NCBI RefSeq assembly: GCF_947498805.1
Contig: NZ_CANMLT010000003.1
Coordinates: 465,855-529,854, forward strand
DNA: 64,000 nucleotides
Direction: 5' to 3'
Origin: an uncultured Tenacibaculum sp.
GTDB lineage: Bacteria; Bacteroidota; Bacteroidia; Flavobacteriales; Flavobacteriaceae
The notes beneath the pieces were generated by a model. The model was given only the letters and a program-made list of their open reading frames with translations. It was not told the DNA's origin and did no database searches. The position numbers were made by a program, and so were the translations under genes. Positions 1 through 7,724 of the stretch are shown in pieces. The number at the start of each line of letters is the position of its first letter. Position 1 is the first letter of the stretch.

Positions 1-53
1 TATCTGGTGCAAACATAATGTTGGATTTAAGATTTGTTAATCAGTAGACTTTT

Positions 54-449
54 TTAAACGCTTACTACTAAGTAAGGATCAAATGTCATTGCTTTTCCGT
101 CTATTGACAGTGTTGCATTGTATTGAATTGTTTGTGCTTTTCCTTGCACTTCAACACGTCCTTCCCAATACTCTTCTCCAGTAAGTCCTTGCTTTTGAGG
201 GTTACAGAAGTTTCCAGTAATCATTTGTCCAGAAAAGCTTACGATTTCTACATCATTTCCTGGATTAATTGCAGCTACCCGCCAGTTGATAATTTGACCG
301 TCTTTACAAGCAGTTCTTAATTCTGCCTGTCCTTCACTGCCAGAACCCACGTATTTGTTTGTGTCTATTAAATAAATGTTTGAAGTAAGATCGTTACTTG
401 CCAACGCTCCTAGAGTGTCAACAACCATTAAAACATCAATTTGTTTCAT
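54..449 (-). CDS. AidA/PixA-like inclusion body family protein (paralogue 1)
   Basis: A 131-residue protein without signal peptide or membrane segment, so probably cytoplasmic. It opens with a strand of the form IDVLMVVDTLGALAS, has a central DTNKY...EG block and a DGQ..NWRV block, and ends in SIDGKAMTFDPYL. This pattern matches what I remember of the AidA/PixA inclusion body family. Members are crystalline inclusion proteins in Xenorhabdus and quorum-controlled proteins in other bacteria, and their molecular role is unknown. The next gene on the same strand is a paralogue, about half identical and sharing FCNPQKQG-like and SIDGKAMTFD motifs. The two are 37 bp apart and probably form an operon. 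The family name is a judgement from memory; that the two genes are paralogues is seen directly. Confidence 0.72.
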   Translation of the reverse strand: MKQIDVLMVVDTLGALASNDLTSNIYLIDTNKYVGSGSEGQAELRTACKDGQIINWRVAAINPGNDVEIVSFSGQMITGNFCNPQKQGLTGEEYWEGRVEVQGKAQTIQYNATLSIDGKAMTFDPYLVVSV

Positions 450-486
450 AATAATAAGTGTTAAGTTTATATAATTTATAAGTTGG

Positions 487-879
487 TTATACTACTTTGA
501 TATATGCATCAAAAGTCATTGCTTTCCCGTCAATAGAAAGGGTAAGATTGTATTTGTATTGTCCAATTCCTCCATGAGATTGCACGTTACCTTTCCATGA
601 TTCAGCTCCTGAAATTCCTTGTTTTTGTGGATTACAGATATGACTGCTTACCATGGGGCCAGAAAAGCTTACAATATTTACTTCGTTACCAGGGTTTACG
701 CTTGTAACACTCCAGCTTAGACCTTGTCCATCTTGACAAACAGAAACGAGTTGAGAAGTTCCTTCGTTCCATGATCCTTCGTAGCCATTTGTGTCTACTA
801 TATAAGTGTTGTTTTTTAAGTTTCCAGATGCAATTGCACCTACGCAGTCTACTACAACTAATATGTCAATAGTTCTCAT
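487..879 (-). CDS. AidA/PixA-like inclusion body family protein (paralogue 2)
   Basis: A 130-residue cytoplasmic-looking protein and the upstream member of the paralogous pair. It has the same order of blocks: IDILVVVDCVGAIAS at the start, VDTNGYEGS, DGQGLSWSV, NPGNEVNIVSFSG, ICNPQKQG, and SIDGKAMTFDAYI at the end. Three cysteines (about residues 12, 48 and 82) line up with cysteines or near neighbours in the other copy. No signal peptide is visible. The gene is followed after 37 bp by its paralogue and preceded by nearly 800 bp of repeat-rich spacer, so it is probably the first gene of a two-gene unit. The family assignment (AidA/PixA, Pfam AidA) is from memory of the N- and C-terminal motifs; the function is unknown. 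Confidence 0.72.
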   Translation of the reverse strand: MRTIDILVVVDCVGAIASGNLKNNTYIVDTNGYEGSWNEGTSQLVSVCQDGQGLSWSVTSVNPGNEVNIVSFSGPMVSSHICNPQKQGISGAESWKGNVQSHGGIGQYKYNLTLSIDGKAMTFDAYIKVV

Positions 880-1197
880 TTGTTGGTTGTTTAAAGTTTA
901 AATCTCCAGAGAGACATACAAGGTTTTAGATTTCTCTAAACCGTATTTAACTATCTAATTGGTTAATTAGTAGTTATTTATAGTAGTAGGTTTTCCAAAT
1001 TTCTGAATTAAAAAGTCTGTATTTTTAAATAAACCCATAGAGCTTGAATATTTGGGTACGAGAGTAAAAAATGGAGTGTTAAAAGAAAATATGCTGTTTT
1101 CTTATTCGTCATTGCGTGCAATTGAAATAATCTTTCGATTGGTAGTTTTCAGTGTTTAGTTGTGAGTTATTAAGTCGTTTATTAAGTCGTTTCTACC

Positions 1198-1230
1198 GTC
1201 ATTGCGAGGAAGTATGACGAAGCAATCTGC
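1198..1230 (+). repeat. GTCATTGCGAG palindromic repeat, half copy
   Basis: Left arm only of the dispersed element that starts GTCATTGCGAG and continues GAAGCAATCTG. The matching right arm (CAGATTACTTC...CGTAATGAC) is absent here, so this is a half element. Confidence 0.7.
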
Positions 1231-1267
1231 CGGTTAATAGTTTTGAATTTTTAATTATTAGTTTTTA

Positions 1268-1395
1268 GTGGCACTTCGAGTGAAATTAGATAAAGCGTTA
1301 GCGGCATATAATTTATTATCGAGAAGTAGGTGTTTTGAGAATTGTTCTCGATACAATTTTTCTTTCCTTTTCAGTCAGAAAATCACTCGAACTGA
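1268..1395 (-). repeat. MITE-like repeat with TTCGAGTGA ends
   Basis: About 128 bp bounded by imperfect terminal inverted repeats: GGCACTTCGAGTGA at the left and TCACTCGAACTGAC at the right. The interior (TATCGAGAA..., AGAAAATCACTCG) matches, in reverse orientation, the two copies near 62.0 and 62.9 kb. No coding capacity is present, so it is a non-autonomous repeat family. Confidence 0.65.
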
Positions 1396-1410
1396 CAGTG
1401 TTTTCTTATT

Positions 1411-1508
1411 CATCATTGTGAGGAAGTATGACGAAGCAATCCGTTAAAATTGAGTTCTAAGTTTTCAATGCACAGATTACTTCAGTCGTAAACTCCTTCG
1501 TAATGACG
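1411..1508 (+). repeat. GTCATTGCGAG palindromic repeat, full copy
   Basis: A diverged copy that starts TCATTGTGAGGAAG and has GAAGCAATC in the left arm, then CAGATTACTTCAG and CTTCGTAATGACG in the right arm. The two arms are imperfect inverted repeats and would form a long hairpin. Confidence 0.75.
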
Positions 1509-1669
1509 TTTGCTTTTCTTTTTATTTCGTCTGTTTTCTAATAAAATAAACAGATAAAGCGTATATAAAACAGAACAAACTATCATAGAATCTTATGATA
1601 GTTTGAAAATAGGTTGTTGTTATAAACAACAGTAAGCAATTAGAATAGATTGCTAGTTTATTTCTTTTT

Positions 1670-1993
1670 TTAATTAAAAGTACATTGAATATCGATTTCA
1701 CCGTTGTACGTACCTTCTAAATTTACATAAAGCTCATTCGCATTTGCTGGGATATTTGTTTCTATTTGAGCATCGCCTAATTTGTTAGCATGTACTTTAA
1801 TTGTCAATTGCGAATCATGAGAATTAGACTCTAATTTGATAGGTCCATAGATTCCTCCTCCGGCAATTTGGGGTGTAGATAGCTCTAAAGCATCTTTCGG
1901 AAAAAAATGCACCACAGCATTTACATTATCACCACCTTTTACAATGGCGTTTAAGTTGTTCCCCACTTTTACGTTTGTTGTTTTAATACTCAT
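1670..1993 (-). CDS. Small orphan protein, function unknown
   Basis: I do not recognise this 107-residue protein. It has no signal peptide, no membrane segment and no cysteines apart from one near the C-terminus. The N-terminal half contains a short internal repetition (VKVGNNLNAIV followed by VKGGDNVNAVV), and the rest alternates polar and hydrophobic residues in a way that suggests a beta-rich fold. A glycine-rich turn (IAGGGIYG) lies near residue 45. The gene sits alone between repeat-rich spacer and the divergent mfd promoter. The absence of rare features and a clean ATG followed by MSIKTT support it being real. It could belong functionally with the two AidA/PixA-like genes on the same strand, but nothing in the sequence proves that. 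Confidence 0.6.
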   Translation of the reverse strand: MSIKTTNVKVGNNLNAIVKGGDNVNAVVHFFPKDALELSTPQIAGGGIYGPIKLESNSHDSQLTIKVHANKLGDAQIETNIPANANELYVNLEGTYNGEIDIQCTFN

Positions 1994-2198
1994 TTTGCAG
2001 TAGTTTAAGTAGTTAGTATTAGGTTTATTACAGGTTTTTAAATTGTAAGTGTTTGAAATTAAATTTGTTACCTGTTGTTTTACTCAAAATTCAGAAATAA
2101 AAGAGCCAATTTTAAGAAGAAAGTCATGGAGATAAGATATTGAGTCACAGAAGTAAAAAAAATGGCGATAAAAGAAAACGACACAAAAAATAACCCCG

Positions 2199-2206
2199 TA
2201 TCTTTG
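2199..2206 (+). promoter_or_regulatory. Bacteroidota -7 box of mfd
   Basis: TATCTTTG matches the TAnnTTTG consensus and lies 17 bp before the TTG start codon of mfd, leaving a leader of only about ten bases. Confidence 0.6.
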
Positions 2207-2223
2207 CTTAAATTTTTAGTACG

Positions 2224-5200
2224 TTGAGCAAGCAAACTATTGTAAATTACTACCAACAGTCTGCTAGAGTAAGCAAGATTGTTAGTGCGCTTCAACAAGA
2301 ACAAAACCATTTTCAAATATCGAATTTGGTCGGTTCTTCGTTGTCTTTTGTTATTTCCGAAACTTTTAAACAAGCCAATAAACCTTATTTATTTATCTGT
2401 AATGATAAGGAAGAGGCTGCCTATTATTTAAACGATTTAGAGCAGTTGTTAGGTGATAAAAATGTACTCTTTTATCCAGGGTCATATCGCCGTCCGTATC
2501 AAATAGAAGAAACCGACAATGCCAACGTGCTTTTACGTTCTGAGGTATTAAATCGTATCAATTCGCGTAAAAAACCTGCGATTATTGTTACCTATCCTAC
2601 TGCCCTATTTGAAAAAGTAGTGACTAAAAAGGAACTCGAAAAGAATACCTTAAAAGTATCTATGGGAGAGCAATTATCGCTCGATTTTGTGAATGAAGTA
2701 TTGTTTGAATACAATTTCAATCGTGTTGATTTTGTGACAGAACCTGGTGAGTTCTCGGTACGTGGTGGAATTATTGATGTTTTTTCATTTTCGAATGATG
2801 AACCTTATCGCATTGAGTTTTTTGGAGATGAGGTAGACAGCATCCGTACTTTTGATGTAGAAACCCAATTGTCTACTGATAAGCTGAAGAAAGTAAGCAT
2901 TATGCCTAATGTAGAAAACAAGGCATTGCAAGAAAGTAGAGAAAGCTTTTTAAAATATATCTCTTCAAAAACAGTGGTTTTTTACCAAAATTTAGAGTTA
3001 TTGTCTGATAAACTAGACAAGTTTTATCGCAAAGCAGAATTGTCTTTTGAAGAATTATCTAAAGAAATCAACCATGCAAAACCAGAAGAACTGTTTTGCA
3101 ACGGAGCATTGATTCGAAAAGATTTAGAAAGTTTTACGAGAGTAAACCTAGGAAGAGAACGTCATGCTGAACTTGATTCAGCATCGCATCCTTCAGAAAC
3201 GATTCTTTTTGATACCCATCCGCAACCTTCCTTCAATAAAAAATTCGACCTGTTAATTCAGAATTTCAACGAATTTTCAGTAAAAGGATTTACCAACTAT
3301 ATCTTTTGTGCTAACGATAAACAAGCGCAGCGTTTTAAGGATATTTTTGACGATAACGAACAAGAGGTTTCTTATGAAACAATTGTGTTTCCGCTGTACC
3401 AAGGATTTGTTGATTTAGATAACAAAATTGTGTGTTATACGGATCATCAAATCTTTGAACGTTACCATAAATTCCGATTAAAAAACGGATATGCTAAAAA
3501 GCAATCGATTACCCTTCAAGAACTCACAAAATTAGAAGTGGGCGATTATGTAACACATATAGACCACGGAATTGGAAAGTTTGGAGGACTGCAAAAAATT
3601 GATGTAGAAGGAAACAAACAAGAAGCCATTAAGTTAGTGTATGGCGATCGTGATATTTTGTATGTAAGCATACATTCCCTGCATAAAATTTCTAAGTTTA
3701 ACGGAAAAGACGGAAAGCCACCGAAGATTTACAAGCTCGGATCCAATGCTTGGAAGAAAGTAAAACAGAAAACCAAGAAACGTGTTAAAGAAATTGCTTT
3801 TAACCTAATTCAACTGTATGCAAAGCGTAAGCTAGAGAAAGGCTATGCTTTTGGACCAGATACGCATATGCAACATGAGTTGGAAGCAAGTTTTTTATAT
3901 GAAGATACTCCAGATCAGTTTACAGCTACACTAGATGTAAAAACCGATATGGAAAAAGAGCAACCCATGGATCGTTTGGTATGTGGTGATGTAGGATTTG
4001 GTAAAACAGAAGTTGCCATTCGTGCTGCATTTAAAGCAGTAGACAATGGAAAGCAGGTTGCTATCTTAGTACCAACCACAGTTTTAGCGTTTCAGCACTT
4101 TAAAACCTTTTCTAAGCGATTAAAAGACTTTCCGGTTACAATTGACTACTTAAACCGTTTTAGGACCACAAAACAGCGTAAAGGGGTTTTAGAAGGCGTA
4201 GCCGATGGAGGTGTAGATATTGTGATAGGAACACATCAGTTAACCAATAAAAGTATCAAGTTTAAAGATTTAGGACTGTTGGTGATTGATGAAGAACAAA
4301 AATTCGGAGTAGCGGCGAAAGATAAATTAAAGACCATTAAGGAGAATGTAGATACTTTAACGCTAACTGCAACGCCTATTCCGCGTACCTTACAGTTTAG
4401 TTTAATGGCAGCGCGTGATTTATCGGTTATTAAAACACCACCGCCTAACCGTCACCCTATTGAAACCAATGTGATTCGTTTTTCTGAAGAAACCATTCGT
4501 GATGCCATTTCGTATGAGATTTCACGTGGTGGACAAGTGTTTTTTATCCATAACCGAATTGAAAACATCAAGGAAGTTGCTGGTTTAGTACAACGACTAG
4601 TGCCAGATGCAAAGATTGGTATAGGTCATGGGCAAATGGAAGGAAAAAAGTTAGAAGAATTGATGCTAGCTTTTATGAACAATGAGTTTGATGTACTGAT
4701 TTCTACGACTATTATTGAAAGTGGATTAGATGTACCAAATGCAAATACCATTTTTATCAATAATGCCAATAATTTCGGATTGTCAGACTTGCACCAAATG
4801 CGTGGTCGTGTAGGACGTTCGAACAAAAAAGCATTTTGTTATTTTATCACACCGCCATATCATCATATGACCGATGATGCCCGTAAACGTATTCAGGCTT
4901 TAGAAATGTTTTCTGATTTAGGAAGCGGATTAAATATTGCCATGAAAGATCTTGAAATTCGTGGTGCCGGTGATTTATTAGGAGGTGAACAAAGTGGATT
5001 TATCAACGATATCGGGTTTGATGCTTACCAGAAAATCTTACAAGAAGCTATTGAAGAGCTGAAGGAAAATGAGTTTAAAGAATTATATGCTTCAGAAGGA
5101 AATAATGAACCAAAAGAGTATGTAAAAGAAGTTCAAATTGATACCGATTTTGAGATTCTATTCCCAGATGATTATGTAAACTCTGTAAGTGAGCGTTTAA

Positions 5201-5580
5201 TCTTGTATAACAAGTTATCTACTTTGACTACAGAAGAAGAATTATTAGCGTATGAAAGTGATATTACTGATCGTTTTGGAGAGTTCCCAACACAGGTAGT
5301 TGATTTGTTTGATAGTGTTCGTATTAAGTGGTTGGCAAAGTCGTTAGGATTGGAAAAAATCATCCTAAAAAAGAAGCGTATGATTGGGTATTTTGTTTCT
5401 GATCAGCAAAGTGATTTTTATCAAACAGAGGCATTTACAAGAATGTTACAGTATGTACAAAAGAACCCGAAGAGCTGTGTGATGAAAGAAAAGGAAACCA
5501 AAAGTGGTTTACGCTTGTTAATTACATTTATAAAAATAGATTCTATAGGAAAAGCGTTGAGTACGTTGCAGAAGATATAA
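2224..5580 (+). CDS. mfd: Transcription-repair coupling factor
   Basis: Mfd is an ATP-dependent translocase that removes RNA polymerase stalled at DNA lesions and recruits the UvrABC excision system. At 1118 residues it has the usual length. The order is as expected: an N-terminal UvrB-like module with NVLFYPGSYRRPYQ, the RNA polymerase interaction domain with GDYVTHIDHGIGKFGGL near residue 440, helicase motifs GDVGFGKTEVA (Walker A), VIDEEQKFGV, TLTATPIPRTL and QMRGRVGRS, then a C-terminal TRCF domain. The start codon is TTG at 2224, just behind a TATCTTTG box; no ATG lies in a suitable place. Odd feature: near residues 312-325 the protein reads RHAELDSASHPSE, encoded by a palindromic repeat inserted in frame (see 3160-3185). 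The flanking residues still resemble the family, so the gene is probably functional. Confidence 0.97.
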   Translation: MSKQTIVNYYQQSARVSKIVSALQQEQNHFQISNLVGSSLSFVISETFKQANKPYLFICNDKEEAAYYLNDLEQLLGDKNVLFYPGSYRRPYQIEETDNANVLLRSEVLNRINSRKKPAIIVTYPTALFEKVVTKKELEKNTLKVSMGEQLSLDFVNEVLFEYNFNRVDFVTEPGEFSVRGGIIDVFSFSNDEPYRIEFFGDEVDSIRTFDVETQLSTDKLKKVSIMPNVENKALQESRESFLKYISSKTVVFYQNLELLSDKLDKFYRKAELSFEELSKEINHAKPEELFCNGALIRKDLESFTRVNLGRERHAELDSASHPSETILFDTHPQPSFNKKFDLLIQNFNEFSVKGFTNYIFCANDKQAQRFKDIFDDNEQEVSYETIVFPLYQGFVDLDNKIVCYTDHQIFERYHKFRLKNGYAKKQSITLQELTKLEVGDYVTHIDHGIGKFGGLQKIDVEGNKQEAIKLVYGDRDILYVSIHSLHKISKFNGKDGKPPKIYKLGSNAWKKVKQKTKKRVKEIAFNLIQLYAKRKLEKGYAFGPDTHMQHELEASFLYEDTPDQFTATLDVKTDMEKEQPMDRLVCGDVGFGKTEVAIRAAFKAVDNGKQVAILVPTTVLAFQHFKTFSKRLKDFPVTIDYLNRFRTTKQRKGVLEGVADGGVDIVIGTHQLTNKSIKFKDLGLLVIDEEQKFGVAAKDKLKTIKENVDTLTLTATPIPRTLQFSLMAARDLSVIKTPPPNRHPIETNVIRFSEETIRDAISYEISRGGQVFFIHNRIENIKEVAGLVQRLVPDAKIGIGHGQMEGKKLEELMLAFMNNEFDVLISTTIIESGLDVPNANTIFINNANNFGLSDLHQMRGRVGRSNKKAFCYFITPPYHHMTDDARKRIQALEMFSDLGSGLNIAMKDLEIRGAGDLLGGEQSGFINDIGFDAYQKILQEAIEELKENEFKELYASEGNNEPKEYVKEVQIDTDFEILFPDDYVNSVSERLILYNKLSTLTTEEELLAYESDITDRFGEFPTQVVDLFDSVRIKWLAKSLGLEKIILKKKRMIGYFVSDQQSDFYQTEAFTRMLQYVQKNPKSCVMKEKETKSGLRLLITFIKIDSIGKALSTLQKI
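3160..3185 (+). repeat. Palindromic repeat inserted in frame inside mfd
   Basis: The stretch contains TGCTGAA, a 5-base spacer CTTGA, and the exact inverted arm TTCAGCA (3165-3183), preceded by CGTCA. It reads through in frame as RHAELDSAS. I recognise this as a common flavobacterial intergenic palindrome; here it lies within a conserved gene. Confidence 0.7.
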
Positions 5581-5640
5581 CAGCTTACTAATTAGTAGTT
5601 TTTAGTTTTGAATTATTAGTTGGAAGCTGTTTTCCAACTT

Positions 5641-5723
5641 GTCATTGCGAGCAAAGCGAAGCAATCTGTCAATTCTGAGTTCTTAATAGGCAGATTACTT
5701 CGTCGTGCCTCCTCGTAATGACG
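5641..5723 (+). repeat. GTCATTGCGAG palindromic repeat, full copy
   Basis: The left arm GTCATTGCGAGCAAAGCG and GAAGCAATCTG pairs imperfectly with the right arm CAGATTACTTCG and CCTCGTAATGAC. First of a run of three full copies downstream of mfd. Confidence 0.85.
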
Positions 5724-5762
5724 TCATTTGTTAAGGTTTTTCTATAACAAGAACCTTCTACT

Positions 5763-5848
5763 CGTCATTGCGAACAAAGTGAAGCAATCTGTTAAATAAG
5801 AGTTTTGAATAGAAAGATTACTTCAGTCGTGCCTCCTTCGTAATGATG
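5763..5848 (+). repeat. GTCATTGCGAG palindromic repeat, full copy
   Basis: Second copy of the run. It starts CGTCATTGCGAACAAAG and ends TTCGTAATGATG, with the same internal GAAGCAATCTG and AGATTACTTCAG blocks. Confidence 0.85.
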
Positions 5849-5889
5849 AGGATTTGTTGAGGTTTTTCAATAACAAGAATATCCTTACC

Positions 5890-6018
5890 CGTCATTGCGA
5901 ACAAAGTGAAGCAATCTGTTAAATATGAGTTCTTAATAGGCAGATTACTTCAGTCGTACCTCCTTCGTAATGACGTTGTTTTATATTCATTGCGAATGAA
6001 ATCAAGCAATCTGTTAAT
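5890..6018 (+). repeat. GTCATTGCGAG palindromic repeat, full copy plus half copy
   Basis: Third full copy (5890-5975), followed at 5987-6018 by a left arm only (CATTGCGAATGAAATC and AAGCAATCTGTTAA). The half copy reaches to within 20 bp of the GIY-YIG gene stop codon. Confidence 0.8.
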
Positions 6019-6037
6019 CGGTTAATTCTTATCAACA

Positions 6038-6340
6038 TTAAAAATCAAAAATCCATCCTTCGGATAAATCTAACCAATCTGAATTTTCGTTATTAATTAG
6101 ATCTTCTTTTCTTTTTCTATTGCTCGCTTTTAATTGCTTTTCTCTAGCAATAGCATCCTCCATTGTAGAAAATTGCTCGAAGTAGACTAGTTTATCGCAA
6201 TTGTATTTATAAGTAAATCCCTTATATTTTCCTGATTTATGCTCGTAAATCCTTTTGATAAGATTGGAAGTAACACCGATGTAAATAACGGTATTGTTTT
6301 TATTTGATAAAAAGTATACGCAAGGCTTTTTCTGTTTCAT
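6038..6340 (-). CDS. Solitary GIY-YIG nuclease domain protein
   Basis: A 100-residue single-domain GIY-YIG protein. The GIY part is CVYFLSNK (residues 7-14) and the YIG part is VIYIGVTSN (18-26). It is followed by the conserved arginine and tyrosine in LIKRIYEHKSG, and by AIAREKQLKASNRKRKEDLI with the glutamate expected to bind the metal. The small stand-alone (UhbP-like) members of this family are abundant in Bacteroidota and have no firmly established role; they are thought to cut branched or damaged DNA. The gene sits between copies of the GTCATTGCGAG palindrome on both sides, so it may be mobile or may act on such hairpins, but that is speculation. Cytoplasmic, no partner domain. Confidence 0.88.
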   Translation of the reverse strand: MKQKKPCVYFLSNKNNTVIYIGVTSNLIKRIYEHKSGKYKGFTYKYNCDKLVYFEQFSTMEDAIAREKQLKASNRKRKEDLINNENSDWLDLSEGWIFDF

Positions 6341-6398
6341 AGTATTAAATTACAAATTTTATTGAATGTTGTTATTACACGTGAAACAATTTTATTCT

Positions 6399-6484
6399 GT
6401 CATTGCGAGTAAAACGAAGCAATCTGTTAAATATGAGTTTTTAATAGGCGGATTACTTCGGTTGCATACTCCCTCGTAATGACG
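6399..6484 (+). repeat. GTCATTGCGAG palindromic repeat, full copy
   Basis: The left arm GTCATTGCGAGTAAAACG with GAAGCAATCTG and the right arm GGATTACTTCGG with CCCTCGTAATGACG form an imperfect hairpin between the GIY-YIG gene and the membrane hydrolase gene. Confidence 0.85.
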
Positions 6485-6527
6485 TTTTGTTTTATATTGC
6501 AACTACTAAAAAACCTCAATAATAATA

Positions 6528-7070
6528 ATGGCATCAATCTTCGGACATGCACTTACCGCAGTAGCAATCGGAACTAGTTTTTCAAAGGCAATTCAAGACA
6601 AAAGGTTCTGGATTCTAGGGATTGTTTGTACTATTATACCCGATGCAGATGTATTGGGGTTTCAATACGGAATTCCTTATGAAAGCTTCTGGGGACATCG
6701 CGGTTTTTCGCATTCCATTGTTTTTAGTGTGCTTTTTGGAATACTTATAACCCTGTTGTTTTATAGTAAGGTTCTTTTAAGTAAAAAAGGGCTATTGTAT
6801 ATCCTGTTTTTTAGCTTATGCACCATTTCACACGCTTTATTAGACGCCTTAACCAATGGAGGAATGGGCGTTGCATTATTTGCTCCTTTTGATAATACGC
6901 GTTATTTCTTTCCTTGGCGTCCAATTCAAGTATCTCCACTAGGAGCAAGTCGCTTTTTTAGTGAATGGGGATTGCGTGTGATTTATAGTGAACTACTATG
7001 GATTGGAATTCCTGCTATAAGTTATATGGTTCTTGCACTTGTAGGAAAGAAAATGATAAGAAAACAGTAA
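6528..7070 (+). CDS. YdjM-like membrane-bound metal-dependent hydrolase
   Basis: A 180-residue inner-membrane protein of the YdjM/DUF457 family, annotated as membrane-bound metal-dependent hydrolases. The family's conserved polar motifs are present: an N-terminal HALTAVAIG, the acidic IIPDADVLGF near residue 39, WGHRGFSHSIVF near residue 58, and the later SHALLDALTNGGMG. Three to four hydrophobic helices separate them. The histidine and aspartate residues in these motifs are the presumed metal ligands. No substrate is known for this flavobacterial subgroup. The gene stands alone and converges with the next gene, 3 bp apart. It starts with an ATG about 40 bp after a palindromic repeat. Confidence 0.85.
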   Translation: MASIFGHALTAVAIGTSFSKAIQDKRFWILGIVCTIIPDADVLGFQYGIPYESFWGHRGFSHSIVFSVLFGILITLLFYSKVLLSKKGLLYILFFSLCTISHALLDALTNGGMGVALFAPFDNTRYFFPWRPIQVSPLGASRFFSEWGLRVIYSELLWIGIPAISYMVLALVGKKMIRKQ

Positions 7071-7073
7071 TAC

Positions 7074-7712
7074 TTACCATTGTCCTTCATAGTAGGTTAT
7101 TCTTTTTTTGTTGTTAACAATCTCAAAAGTTCTACTTTTTGAGAAGTTATGATCTTTATAATGCATGGTATCTACTTTTGTGCTTATCGGTAAATCATAA
7201 CTTAAGGAAAAAGAATAATCAGGTAAAAAACCTTCATACTCGTAATTATAACTAATGTTTTCAGCACCTTTAGGTATTGTAGGAAACCATTTAATTTTAG
7301 TTATTTCATGGTACTCTTTTTCAGTTAAGTTTTCTGCAATGTTACCAAACCAACTTCCTTGATAAGGTTTTACTTTTTGAATAACTTGAGCACGCAATTC
7401 TTTGTTAATAAAACGATTGTTGTAAATTCTTCTGCTATAGTCTATATAAAAAGAACTGCTCAAAACAATTACCAAACAACTTGATAAGAGTACTCTCTTA
7501 GAGTTAATTTTAAAGTGACGAAAGAGAAAAACCAGTATTCTTAATAGCAAAAGAAAAAGAATTGATAATCCAATTAGTTTAAGAGATTCAAAAAAATAAG
7601 CGTCTTTGTTAAACTCAAATTCAAAGTTGTCTAACCACGCTAAAAGTAAGAGCCATAATATCATGAAATTGATAAAGACAACGGCCAGATATTTTAAAGA
7701 TTTCCTAAACAT
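7074..7712 (-). CDS. Membrane protein of unknown function
   Basis: A 212-residue protein that I cannot assign to a family. Three hydrophobic segments fill the first 110 residues (around LAVVFINFMILWLLLLAW, LIGLSILFLLLLRILVFLF and VLLSSCLVIVLSSSFYI). A hydrophilic C-terminal domain of about 100 residues follows that may lie outside the membrane; it contains WFGNIAENLTEKEYHEI and YNYEYEGFLPDYSFSLSYDL. It is followed on the same strand by nothing and preceded by the helicase gene, with only 12 bp between the helicase stop codon and this start, so it is probably the second gene of a short operon with the helicase. No functional link to the helicase is evident. Confidence 0.7.
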   Translation of the reverse strand: MFRKSLKYLAVVFINFMILWLLLLAWLDNFEFEFNKDAYFFESLKLIGLSILFLLLLRILVFLFRHFKINSKRVLLSSCLVIVLSSSFYIDYSRRIYNNRFINKELRAQVIQKVKPYQGSWFGNIAENLTEKEYHEITKIKWFPTIPKGAENISYNYEYEGFLPDYSFSLSYDLPISTKVDTMHYKDHNFSKSRTFEIVNNKKRITYYEGQW

Positions 7713-7724
7713 TTTAAACTTATT

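Larger units (their letters stand above)
880..1669. other. Repeat-rich intergenic region without a gene
   Basis: No convincing coding region was found in these 790 bases. The stretch holds a half copy (1198-1230) and a full copy (1411-1508) of the GTCATTGCGAG palindromic repeat, and between them a reversed copy of the TTCGAGTGA-ended repeat (1268-1395). All three are listed separately. Confidence 0.7.

Noticed and set aside
2080..2373. A 97-codon open frame on the minus strand over the start of mfd
   Set aside because: It is a shadow of the mfd coding strand and promoter; hydrophobic content comes from the AT-rich complement.
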